The notes under the pieces were generated by a model, which saw only the letters and a program-made list of their open reading frames with translations, did not search any database and was not told the origin of the DNA. A stretch of DNA of 7,977 nucleotides. It comes from Pelotomaculum_B sp964543575. GTDB taxonomy: Bacteria; Bacillota; Desulfotomaculia; Desulfotomaculales; Pelotomaculaceae. Numbering within the stretch: position 1 is the first letter of the stretch; the number at the start of each line of letters is the position of its first letter. The DNA lies in NCBI GenBank assembly GCA_964543575.1, contig CAZIYV010000146.1:1-7977 (forward strand), written 5' to 3'. The position numbers and the translations under genes were made by a program. Shown one piece after another: positions 1 through 6,411 of this stretch.

Positions 1-930
1 TTTGATCAGGTCAATTCCTGTAACCAGCTCAGTTACCGGGTGCTCCACCTGGATCCTGGTGTTCATCTCCATAAAGTAATAGTTCAGATGCTTGTCTAAA
101 AGGAACTCCACAGTTCCCGCGCTGTAATAGCTAACCGCCCGCGCCGACTTGACCGCTGTTTCGCCCATCTGCTGCCTCAGCTCCGGCGTTAGGACGGAGG
201 ACGGAGCTTCCTCAATTATTTTTTGATTACGTCTCTGGATCGAACAGTCCCTTTCGCCCAGGTGAATAATGTTTCCATGCATATCACCTAAGATCTGAAA
301 TTCAATATGGCGCGGTTCCTCCACATACTTTTCCAGATAAACCTCATCGTTGCCAAAGGCAGCCTGTGCCTCACTCCTGGCGGTATTCACAGCATTTTTC
401 AGCTCTGCTTGGTTTTGGACGATCCTCATACCACGTCCGCCGCCACCAGCGCTGGCTTTGATTATCACCGGGTAGCCTATTGTTTCCGCCAACTCCAGTG
501 CCGCGTCCACATTTCTGATCACACCTTCTGATCCCGGTACTACCGGGACACCGGCATTAATCATGGTTTCCCTGGCCGAAGCCTTGTCTCCCATCCGCTG
601 CATGGCTTTAACGGGTGGCCCGATAAAAGTAATGCCGCACTTGGAGCAAACATCTGCGAAATCAGCGTTTTCGGCCAGAAAACCATATCCGGGGTGAATG
701 GCGTCCGCCCCGGAAACAAGTGCCGCACTGATAATATTGTTAAAGTTAAGATAGCTTTTCAGGGAGGGCGCCGGACCGATGCAGAACGCCTCATCAGCCC
801 ACCATACATGCAGGCTTTCACGGTCCGCCTCGGAATACACGGCCACGGTGTCAATGCCCATTTCCCGGCAGGCCCTGATAATACGGACCGCGATTTCACC
901 CCGGTTGGCAATCAGAATCTTTTTAAACAT
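1..930 (-). CDS. accC: Biotin carboxylase AccC (3' end beyond window)
   Basis: ATP-grasp biotin carboxylase: it uses ATP and bicarbonate to carboxylate biotin on a carrier protein, in acetyl-CoA carboxylase or in two-subunit pyruvate carboxylase. The visible 310 residues start MFKKILIANRGEIAVRI, the family's classic N-terminus. They show the glycine-rich ATP loop (AGGGGRGMR, residues 161-169), K116, K158, the EEPRHIE segment around H208, RRNQK (K237), E275 and the catalytic MEMNTRIQVEHP block (287-298). These fall at almost the same numbers as in E. coli AccC (about 449 residues), so roughly 140 C-terminal residues, including the conserved Arg near 338, lie outside the window. The ATG at 930 has a GGAGG ribosome site at 937-941 with a 6-nt spacer. 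It lies 144 bp downstream of the pycB-accB fusion and is probably co-transcribed with it. Sequence alone does not separate AccC from PycA (same fold and motifs); the AccB-type carrier next door favours AccC or a shared role. Confidence 0.95.
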   Translation of the reverse strand, partial: MFKKILIANRGEIAVRIIRACREMGIDTVAVYSEADRESLHVWWADEAFCIGPAPSLKSYLNFNNIISAALVSGADAIHPGYGFLAENADFADVCSKCGITFIGPPVKAMQRMGDKASARETMINAGVPVVPGSEGVIRNVDAALELAETIGYPVIIKASAGGGGRGMRIVQNQAELKNAVNTARSEAQAAFGNDEVYLEKYVEEPRHIEFQILGDMHGNIIHLGERDCSIQRRNQKIIEEAPSSVLTPELRQQMGETAVKSARAVSYYSAGTVEFLLDKHLNYYFMEMNTRIQVEHPVTELVTGIDLIK

Positions 931-961
931 CTCTTTCCTCCATCGAGTAGTCAATTGAGAA

Positions 962-1076
962 AACAATTAGGTAATGGAGACAGAAGACAGAAGTCAGAAT
1001 AAAAAGACATCAAAAATACTTCTGTATTCTGACTACTGAATTCTAAATTCTGTCTTGTTAATCCTGTCTAATTGTT
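962..1076. repeat. MITE-like imperfect palindrome between pycB-accB and accC
   Basis: A 115-bp element bounded by a perfect 9-bp inverted repeat, AACAATTAG (962-970) and CTAATTGTT (1068-1076). Inside is a second inverted repeat, CAGAAGTCAGAATA (988-1001) against TATTCTGACTACTG (1025-1038), pairing 13 of 14 positions around a 23-nt loop. Shorter AGACAGAA-type words recur between the arms. There is no ORF and no clear target-site duplication. The right terminal repeat overlaps the TAA stop (1075-1077) of the upstream gene. It fills most of the 144-bp gap before accC. It could be a non-autonomous transposable element or a structured mRNA spacer between two operon genes; the sequence does not decide. 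Confidence 0.55.
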
Positions 1077-1536
1077 ACTCTTTTATTAAAAACAGTGTTT
1101 GGCCGTATTCCACCGGCTGGCCGTTTTCAACTTTGATTTCTATTACTTCGCCGTTAAGTTCAGATTTGATTTCGTTCATCAGCTTCATGGCTTCAATGAT
1201 GCAAGTGGTTTGCCCTTTCCGGATTTTGTCACCAACCCTGAGGAACGGCGCGGCCTCAGGAGCGGAAGAGTGGTAAAACATCCCTACCATCGGCGCCAGC
1301 ACAGGCGTCAGCCCCGCGTCTTTTTCTTTTTTGACTTCGGCCTTAGGCGCGGCCGGCTCGGATATTTCTGGCTTGAGAGCCGGGGACTGCGGCCGGTTAA
1401 GGTGTGCGGCCGGTTCAGCCGCGTAAACGTGGCCTTTCCTAATAGCCAGTTTCACCCCGGTGCTTTCTAAAGACACCTCGGTAATATCGGTTTCATCAAT
1501 AAACTTAATCAACTCTTTAACGTCAGAGATGTTCAT
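1075..1536 (-). CDS. accB: Possible internally initiated free AccB (BCCP), nested in the fusion ORF
   Basis: The last 153 codons of the fusion form, by themselves, a full-length AccB (E. coli 156 residues), beginning MNISDVKELIKFIDE, a typical native AccB N-terminus. It continues through a Pro/Ala linker to the biotinyl domain with EAMKLMN (Lys118 of this product). The ATG at 1536 is preceded by AGGGAGGT at 1544-1551 with a 7-nt spacer, better than the ribosome sites of several neighbouring genes. The product would be the carrier subunit of acetyl-CoA carboxylase, moving carboxybiotin from AccC to a carboxyltransferase. What is seen: start site and domain boundary coincide. What is inferred: that ribosomes use it. 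The alternative is a relic ribosome site from before the fusion, now translated only as linker (Arg-Glu-Val). Confidence 0.5.
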   Translation of the reverse strand: MNISDVKELIKFIDETDITEVSLESTGVKLAIRKGHVYAAEPAAHLNRPQSPALKPEISEPAAPKAEVKKEKDAGLTPVLAPMVGMFYHSSAPEAAPFLRVGDKIRKGQTTCIIEAMKLMNEIKSELNGEVIEIKVENGQPVEYGQTLFLIKE

Positions 1537-3054
1537 ATTATCTACCTCCCTCGCGGCTGCCTTGCTGACAGTCTCAATTTTAGCCGGCATTGAGGGTGCG
1601 GCTTCTGCCTGGGAGTTTTTACCCGACTGGGCTGAGGCTTTCCTCGGTGACGGCAATTCATATTTTTCCTGTACGGCTAACTTCTCACTTTTTGGCAACA
1701 GCATTTCCTCTTTAAAGTGGCCGTTACGCCTGAATTCAAAAAAGCGTCTGGCTACCTGTGGAAACAAAGCGTACGAAATGATATCCTCTTCCCCTGTCAC
1801 TAGATCAATCATTTCATTTCTTATTTTTTCCATTCTCGGCTCCAGCAAGTCAGCCGGCCTGCAGGCGATAGGTTCACGGTCACCAAGGACTTTTCTGGCT
1901 ATTTCCTTGTTTATAGGCGCGGGAGTCCTTCCGTAATAACCCTGGATATAGTCACGGACTTCCCCGGGAACCAGCTTGTATCTTTCTCCCGTCAGCACAT
2001 TCAGCACAGCCTGAGTGCCCACAATTTGGCTGGTAGGGGTCACCAGTGGAGGATACCCGAGTTCTTCCCGCACTCTGGGGATCTCCTCTAAAACCTCACC
2101 AAGCCGGTAGAGCGCCTTTTGCTCCTCCAGTTGGGTAACCAGGTTGGAGATGGTACCGCCGGGCACCTGGTGGTCAAAAACGCGCATATCGTTAATCCTG
2201 GTAACTCCCCGTTTAAAACCGTTAGCTTTTCTTATTTTTTCAAAGTACTCCGCTATCTCAAACAACTTGTGAATATCTATTTTAGTATCAAATGGCGATC
2301 CCTGCAGAGCGCGTACAACAGTCTCTACAGGCGGCTGCGATGCGCCGAAAGCGAGAGGAACAGTTGCTGTGTCAATTACATCTATACCCGCTTCGGCTGC
2401 CTTTAAGTAGGTGCCAACCGCCAGCCCTCCTATATAATGGCAGTGCAGTTGAACAGGCAGGTCAAGGTTTTCTTTGAGTGTTTTGACCAGTTCATAGGCC
2501 TGGTAGGGCGCCAAAAGCCCCGCCGTATCCTTGATGCATATTGAATCCGCGCCCATTTCAGCAAGCTGCAGGGCCAGATCAACATAATGTCCGATGGTAT
2601 GAATCGGGCTCACCGTGTATACCATCGCCGCCTGAACATGAGCGCCGGCTTTTTTTGTTGAACGTATCGCCGTTTCCAGGTTCCGGATATCATTCAGGGC
2701 ATCGTAAAACCTGAAAATGCTGATACCGTTTTCCACCGCTTTAGCGATAAACGCCTCAACCACATCGTCCGGATACTGCTGGTACCCTACCAGCGACTGA
2801 CCTCTTAGCATTAACTGAAGTGGAGTGCGGCGTATGTTTTTTTTCAGCTGACGAAGCCTTTCCCACGGATCTTCATTAAGATATCTTAAGCAGACGTCAA
2901 AGGTCGCTCCACCCCATACCTCCAGGGAATGGTAACCGATACTATCCAGCCGTTCGGCGACCGGCAACATATCTGCGGTACGCATTCTGGTTGCCCAAAG
3001 ACTCTGATGGGCATCACGTAAAGTGGTGTCAGTAATCCTAACACTGTGCTCCAA
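1075..3054 (-). CDS. pycB: Carboxyltransferase (PycB/OadA type) fused to an AccB-type biotin carboxyl carrier
   Basis: A 659-residue biotin protein, probably the carboxyltransferase subunit of a two-subunit pyruvate carboxylase, or an oxaloacetate decarboxylase/transcarboxylase alpha-type subunit. Residues 1-300 are the TIM-barrel carboxyltransferase: TDTTLRDAHQS with metal ligand D14, FRFYDALND, IKDTAG with the carboxylated Lys at K175, and HCH with metal ligands H204 and H206. Residues 300-460 are the PYC/OADA conserved domain (DHQVPGGTISNL). An Ala/Ser/Pro/Lys-rich linker (465-506) leads to a complete AccB: N-terminal domain 507-540, second linker, and biotinyl domain 584-659 with the biotin site EAMKLMNE at K624 and a thumb (about 596-603) typical of acetyl-CoA carboxylase carriers. 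A238 sits where pyruvate carboxylases carry Thr in a G-x-TSQP motif. The start is TTG at 3054 with an AGGGGGGGA ribosome site and 6-nt spacer; no better start precedes the conserved N-terminus. The physiological substrate is not certain. Confidence 0.9.
   Translation of the reverse strand: MEHSVRITDTTLRDAHQSLWATRMRTADMLPVAERLDSIGYHSLEVWGGATFDVCLRYLNEDPWERLRQLKKNIRRTPLQLMLRGQSLVGYQQYPDDVVEAFIAKAVENGISIFRFYDALNDIRNLETAIRSTKKAGAHVQAAMVYTVSPIHTIGHYVDLALQLAEMGADSICIKDTAGLLAPYQAYELVKTLKENLDLPVQLHCHYIGGLAVGTYLKAAEAGIDVIDTATVPLAFGASQPPVETVVRALQGSPFDTKIDIHKLFEIAEYFEKIRKANGFKRGVTRINDMRVFDHQVPGGTISNLVTQLEEQKALYRLGEVLEEIPRVREELGYPPLVTPTSQIVGTQAVLNVLTGERYKLVPGEVRDYIQGYYGRTPAPINKEIARKVLGDREPIACRPADLLEPRMEKIRNEMIDLVTGEEDIISYALFPQVARRFFEFRRNGHFKEEMLLPKSEKLAVQEKYELPSPRKASAQSGKNSQAEAAPSMPAKIETVSKAAAREVDNMNISDVKELIKFIDETDITEVSLESTGVKLAIRKGHVYAAEPAAHLNRPQSPALKPEISEPAAPKAEVKKEKDAGLTPVLAPMVGMFYHSSAPEAAPFLRVGDKIRKGQTTCIIEAMKLMNEIKSELNGEVIEIKVENGQPVEYGQTLFLIKE
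1544..1551 (-). promoter_or_regulatory. Internal Shine-Dalgarno for nested accB
   Basis: AGGGAGGT on the minus strand, 7 nt before the ATG at 1536-1534, lies in frame inside the long ORF, where it encodes part of Ala-Arg-Glu-Val. It closely matches the 16S anti-SD and sits exactly at the junction of the carboxyltransferase linker and the AccB domain. This is the main evidence for a second product from this ORF. Confidence 0.6.
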
Positions 3055-3088
3055 GGCTATCCCCCCCTACATTGGGTTCTAACATAAA

Positions 3089-3122
3089 AATCAGGCTGCT
3101 AATAACGGTAAACAACCTGATT
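3089..3122 (-). terminator. Terminator-like hairpin before pycB-accB (end of spoIIIA operon or leader attenuator)
   Basis: On the minus strand AATCAGGTTGTT pairs with AGCAGCCTGATT (12 bp with two G-U pairs) around a 10-nt loop, followed by a run of five T (3090-3086) that overlaps the stem base. This fits a modest intrinsic terminator for transcripts coming from spoIIIAH, about 150 bp upstream. It also lies downstream of the candidate promoter at 3144-3172 and only about 35 bp before the TTG start of the fusion gene, so it could act as an attenuator in that gene's leader. The stem is AT-rich, so strength is uncertain. Confidence 0.55.
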
Positions 3123-3143
3123 AATTATTAAACCCATAAGGCA

Positions 3144-3172
3144 ATTATATTGAATAATGATGTGTTTGGAAA
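3144..3172 (-). promoter_or_regulatory. Candidate sigma-A promoter for pycB-accB-accC
   Basis: Minus strand TTTCCA (-35, 3172-3167; four of six matches to TTGACA), a 17-nt spacer, then a perfect TATAAT (-10, 3149-3144). Transcription would begin near 3137, giving a leader of about 80 nt that includes the terminator-like hairpin. A second perfect TATAAT lies further upstream (3218-3213) but without a convincing -35. Sequence inference only. Confidence 0.45.
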
Positions 3173-3183
3173 CCTCTTTGCTG

Positions 3184-3244
3184 CAAGTATACAATATGTA
3201 CTCAAAATATACATTATATAATATCCGGTAATACGAGTATACAA
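3184..3244. promoter_or_regulatory. Phased TATACA boxes, possible operator region
   Basis: TATACA occurs at 3188, 3208 and 3238, offsets of 20 and 30 bp, which puts all three on about the same helical face. The outer two are parts of a longer shared word, GTATACAA (3187-3194 and 3237-3244), exactly 50 bp apart. A 10-bp palindrome ATTATATAAT (3213-3222) lies between them. They are just upstream of the candidate promoter, at roughly -50 to -105. GntR-type regulators often bind TTGTATAC-like half-sites, but no regulator gene is visible here. AT-rich composition makes chance repeats easier. Confidence 0.3.
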
Positions 3245-3268
3245 AATAACAAGTAATAATCCCGTGTT

Positions 3269-3826
3269 TTATGTTTTCGTTATTATAACAATGTTTTGTG
3301 AATCCACACCGGTTCCGCGGGAAACAAGGTCAGTGATCTGAGAAGATTCACCAGCTGTAATGTGGGCGGCTTCAACAACCACTGTCACCGCCCGGTCATC
3401 TACCAGGACCGCCGCGTCTTTAAACCCTTTTGCTTTCAGGAGGCTCTCCAGTTCAATTTCTTTCTCCATGTTGCGGCTTATGGACATCAGGTGTTCCTGT
3501 GCTTTTTGCCTTGTTTCGCTGGTTGAGTTGTTGTTATTAATAACTTCCCGCAGCCATTCGACACTCTGGCCCCGTGTGCGCTCCCTTTCAAGCTTGTACT
3601 CCACAAAGAAATCGTCGCCGACCGGCAGTGACGCTTTCGGTTTAGTGTCCTCAGCCTTATTCTCAAATATTATTTCGACGGGGGAAGACCCGGTCACCGG
3701 CAGGTCCTGGGAAAGGCTTTTATTTGTAAACAAGCTGCTCCGCAGAATCATCGTGAATACAGCCAGGCCAAACAAACCAAGAACGATAAAAGTTATTGTG
3801 CGCTTCTTAATTACTACAGAAACCAT
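3269..3826 (-). CDS. spoIIIAH: Stage III sporulation protein AH (SpoIIIAH)
   Basis: A 185-residue membrane-anchored protein of the mother cell. In Bacillus its extracellular domain binds forespore SpoIIQ in the intermembrane space, forming the channel needed for engulfment and late sigma-G activity. A short basic N-terminus is followed by one membrane segment (about 11-29), a linker, then a soluble domain from about 70 to the end. That domain has a charged helix (75-130) and a ring-building fold ending in the GFKDAAVLVDDRAVTVVV and SQNIVIITK strands, as in the YscJ/FliF-like domain of the family. It is somewhat shorter than the B. subtilis protein (about 218), mostly in the linker. The ATG follows the SpoIIIAG stop with no gap (TAAATG), and its AAGGAGA ribosome site lies inside the last spoIIIAG codons, so translation is probably coupled. 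It is the last gene of the operon. Confidence 0.93.
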   Translation of the reverse strand: MVSVVIKKRTITFIVLGLFGLAVFTMILRSSLFTNKSLSQDLPVTGSSPVEIIFENKAEDTKPKASLPVGDDFFVEYKLERERTRGQSVEWLREVINNNNSTSETRQKAQEHLMSISRNMEKEIELESLLKAKGFKDAAVLVDDRAVTVVVEAAHITAGESSQITDLVSRGTGVDSQNIVIITKT

Positions 3827-4447
3827 TTATGCTCTCCTTTCCATTGGCAGAACCAGAATTCTCTGGGGTTCCACACCAAGGGCCACCTGTGCCGCCGCGA
3901 ATATTTTGGCTTTGACCCTGGCGTCAACAGCCCCTTCGGCAACCACCAGCACCCCTGCTATCTGAGGCGCTACTTCCCTCTCTATAACAGGCTGTTCTCC
4001 TCCGCTTCCGCTGCGGTTCATTACTAACTGCTGGCTGCCCGAATCTTCCGTGGTTGTACGCGTTCCGCCTGATTGATCCTTCTCCTGGGTGGTTTTATTA
4101 CCAGTGGTTGCATTCACGGCATATTCAGACCTGGTTGAGCCGGAGAGACGCACAGAGACCTCCACCCTGCCGGCGCCTTCCACCTGTTTCAGCATCTCAC
4201 AAAGCTTTTTCCCTAACTGATCTTCTTCCGCGGTCATACCACTGGTGAACTGCTTCGCAGGATCAGCTTGCTGTATATTTGTCTGTTGGCCGTCCGTTTT
4301 GCCGCTGTTTATACCTGATATAATCAGTAAAGCCACACCAATGGCAGCGAGGCCGGCTAACCATAGGTTGCGCCTGTTCTTCTCCTTGGAGAAAAACCCT
4401 CCCGCAGATTTCCCGCTAAGGCCAAATAAATCAAGTAAATTACCCAA
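3827..4447 (-). CDS. spoIIIAG: Stage III sporulation protein AG (SpoIIIAG)
   Basis: A 206-residue protein that, in B. subtilis, forms a large ring in the intermembrane space as part of the SpoIIIA-SpoIIQ channel. A cytoplasmic N-terminus precedes one membrane segment (about 28-46). The soluble part has a ring-building region (75-115: LCEMLKQVEGAGRVEVSVRL), a Ser/Thr/Gly-rich insertion (112-150), and the family's conserved PQIAGVLVVAEGA (161-173) followed by a helix and the LGVEPQRILVLPM end. The insertion corresponds to the segment that forms the extended beta-structure in the known ring. The start is TTG at 4447 behind GGAAGGTGG, chosen because it gives the usual N-terminal length and follows spoIIIAF by 13 bp. 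Length is close to that of the family (about 229 in B. subtilis). Confidence 0.94.
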   Translation of the reverse strand: MGNLLDLFGLSGKSAGGFFSKEKNRRNLWLAGLAAIGVALLIISGINSGKTDGQQTNIQQADPAKQFTSGMTAEEDQLGKKLCEMLKQVEGAGRVEVSVRLSGSTRSEYAVNATTGNKTTQEKDQSGGTRTTTEDSGSQQLVMNRSGSGGEQPVIEREVAPQIAGVLVVAEGAVDARVKAKIFAAAQVALGVEPQRILVLPMERRA

Positions 4448-4460
4448 ACTACCACCTTCC

Positions 4461-5099
4461 TTATTTGTACATTACTTTCACCTGTTCCGGTTTCAGATTA
4501 TAGAAATTAGATACGCTGCCAACCAGTGCGTCTGTAATTTCCTTGGGCGGGCTGTCGCCGTTAATTCTGCTTTCCTTTGGACTATTCTTGCCTGCCACCT
4601 GTACAATCACAGGTTCCACTTCCCCTGTCGAAACCTCTTTTTGTTCCTGACCAGCCGTGCCGGGTTCCCTGGCCACATACAAAACCACCTCATTGATCCG
4701 GCCGAAATCCACTTCGCCTTCTTTTGACTGAACATTTACTTCCACCTCCAGTACAGTCGCTTCCTTACCGGTACCGGTCAGCGCCATAATCTGTCCGGCA
4801 AGCCCTTCCCTGTACTGTTCGACCGCTTTCTGCCGCTGCTCGCTGGTTATACTTTTTCCCGCTTCCATAATTCTGGTAACTGCTTTTTCGTCCGTTTTTT
4901 GGGTAAGGGAAGGCATATCTGTGTGGTAATCCCAGCGGGTCAGATCCCCGACCGCCTGAACTACCGCTATAATAATAAGCAGGCCCATCACCATTTTTAC
5001 GTATTTTCTCATTTCACCCGCGGGCAGGAGCATTTCCAGGAACATGGCCAGGATTATTATTACCACCAGGTTTTGCACCAGGCTTCGGATTACTTCCAC
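4461..5099 (-). CDS. spoIIIAF: Stage III sporulation protein AF (SpoIIIAF)
   Basis: A 212-residue membrane protein (B. subtilis about 206) of the SpoIIIA channel complex. Two N-terminal membrane segments (about 8-26 and 34-50), linked by the short PAGEMRKYVK turn typical of the family, are followed by a soluble domain. That domain contains a helix with EQRQKAVEQYREGLAGQI and a ring-building-like strand region (TVLEVEVNVQ), and ends in YNLKPEQVKVMYK. The charged linker around 145-185 is variable. The start is GTG at 5099 behind a run of six G (5110-5105) with a 5-nt spacer; no ATG fits the conserved N-terminus. It is separated from spoIIIAE by 40 bp and from spoIIIAG by 13 bp. Confidence 0.92.
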   Translation of the reverse strand: MEVIRSLVQNLVVIIILAMFLEMLLPAGEMRKYVKMVMGLLIIIAVVQAVGDLTRWDYHTDMPSLTQKTDEKAVTRIMEAGKSITSEQRQKAVEQYREGLAGQIMALTGTGKEATVLEVEVNVQSKEGEVDFGRINEVVLYVAREPGTAGQEQKEVSTGEVEPVIVQVAGKNSPKESRINGDSPPKEITDALVGSVSNFYNLKPEQVKVMYK

Positions 5100-5139
5100 T
5101 TAATCCCCCCTTGCAGTTAAACTGGCCATCCAGCCGTCA

Positions 5140-6306
5140 TCATCTAAACATAACGGTAATATTACCCACACCAACTACTATTGCCACTGTAAAAAAGAAA
5201 AGCAGTCCCACGGTAGCCACCGCGGCGAAAACAAGAAGAAGGTTATTGCCGAGCCCGTTTAAACAGTCTACCATCTGCCCCTCAGCTATAGGCTGGATTA
5301 ACGACCCGGCCAGTTTGTAAATAAAAGCCAGGGTCAGTATCTTTAAAAGAGGGACCAGCAGCATTGCGCCTATTGCAGCGATACCAGCAATGCCCAGAGC
5401 ATTTTTTATTAAAAGGGAAGAACTTATCACCGCCTCAAGGGCGTCTGAAAGCATGCCGCCAACAACGGGGACAAACGCCTTCACACCGTATTTTGCCGTC
5501 CTGAATGTGACTGAATCGCCAACAGCCCCGGCAACTCCCTGCAGCGCCAGCACACCCAGGAAGATGGTGGTAAAAATCCCCGTCAAACCCATGGCTATAC
5601 TTTTCAAAAGATCAGCCAGGTTTGTTACCTTAAAGCGATCAGTGAGGTTGCTGACTATGCCGAGTATGGCAACCAGGAATATCAAGGGTAAAACTACATT
5701 TTTTATCAATGTTCCGAACACGCCCAGGGTAGTAAGAACAACAGGACTGAATATGGCCGCGGACGCCACACCCCCGACCGCCACCAGAAATGTCAGCAAG
5801 ACCGGCAGGAGCGCCTGCATAAATGTGACCATAGCGTCAACCACTTCCCTTCCGGCGTTTACCGCGAGGGCAAAGGAATTAACAGCTATGGTGATCAGCA
5901 CCAGGTAAGTTACGGAATAAGTCAGCTGACCCGCAGTACCTTTTTCAAAAGAAGAAATCAGATTTTGCAGTACCGCACAGATCACTGCCAGGATCACCAG
6001 TTGGCCAAGAAGGTCAAAGTTAGCTACGACCTCCTTAAATAGCTGTCTCAGAATATTATTGACAATTTCAGCCGGCTGCCAGTTCAATTCTCCTTTAGCC
6101 AGCTTTACGACCATTTCCTTAAAATTTAATTGAGGTATGGAACCTCTGACCGAACTGTCCACTTGATCCACGTAATTCTGAATGGTATTTAGGCTCAGGG
6201 GATCAGTTTGCTCATCCTGCCCCTCAGTGGCCGCAAACGCCTTCTGAACGCAAACCGTGATTAAAATTAAAAATATGATAACAATTAAAAACCTGGTTTT
6301 TCGCAC
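5140..6306 (-). CDS. spoIIIAE: Stage III sporulation protein AE (SpoIIIAE)
   Basis: A 388-residue polytopic membrane protein (B. subtilis about 399), the largest membrane component of the SpoIIIA complex and a likely part of the transport path. An N-terminal signal peptide (hydrophobic 6-20, likely cleaved after AFA at residue 25) precedes a soluble stretch (26-95). About seven or more hydrophobic segments follow, roughly at 99-117, 129-150, 164-186, 203-221, 237-256, 300-330 and 354-383. Conserved family features visible include the LNFKEMVVKLAKGEL segment and the GGMLSDALEAV/SSLLIKNALG block (283-304). The start is GTG at 6306 with a weak GGTGGG site only 4 nt away; it gives an intact signal peptide. 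The upstream gap of 282 bp to spoIIIAD is unusual for this operon and holds repeats. Confidence 0.94.
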   Translation of the reverse strand: MRKTRFLIVIIFLILITVCVQKAFAATEGQDEQTDPLSLNTIQNYVDQVDSSVRGSIPQLNFKEMVVKLAKGELNWQPAEIVNNILRQLFKEVVANFDLLGQLVILAVICAVLQNLISSFEKGTAGQLTYSVTYLVLITIAVNSFALAVNAGREVVDAMVTFMQALLPVLLTFLVAVGGVASAAIFSPVVLTTLGVFGTLIKNVVLPLIFLVAILGIVSNLTDRFKVTNLADLLKSIAMGLTGIFTTIFLGVLALQGVAGAVGDSVTFRTAKYGVKAFVPVVGGMLSDALEAVISSSLLIKNALGIAGIAAIGAMLLVPLLKILTLAFIYKLAGSLIQPIAEGQMVDCLNGLGNNLLLVFAAVATVGLLFFFTVAIVVGVGNITVMFR

Positions 6307-6411
6307 TCATCCCACCGCTTTCGGTTGTCACGTCGGACGTCAGACTTTGGTATATCCTGCATTCCATTTGGTCCTGTTAGCATACCGACCTGAAGGTGTG
6401 TCCCCTGACCT

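Noticed and set aside
694..1002. 102-codon plus-strand ORF opposite accC
   Set aside because: Antisense to conserved AccC codons and runs into the MITE-like repeat; no family resemblance.
3099..3137. 12-codon leader peptide (MGLIINQVVYRY) overlapping the terminator-like hairpin
   Set aside because: The predicted transcript would start at or next to its ATG, leaving no ribosome site, and there is no run of regulatory codons.
3360..3965. 201-codon plus-strand ORF opposite spoIIIAG and spoIIIAH
   Set aside because: Antisense shadow of two well-recognised genes; low-complexity Ser/Thr/Arg composition and no ribosome site.
5390..5908. 172-codon plus-strand ORF opposite spoIIIAE
   Set aside because: Antisense shadow of a conserved membrane protein gene; composition only mirrors the hydrophobic codons of the other strand.
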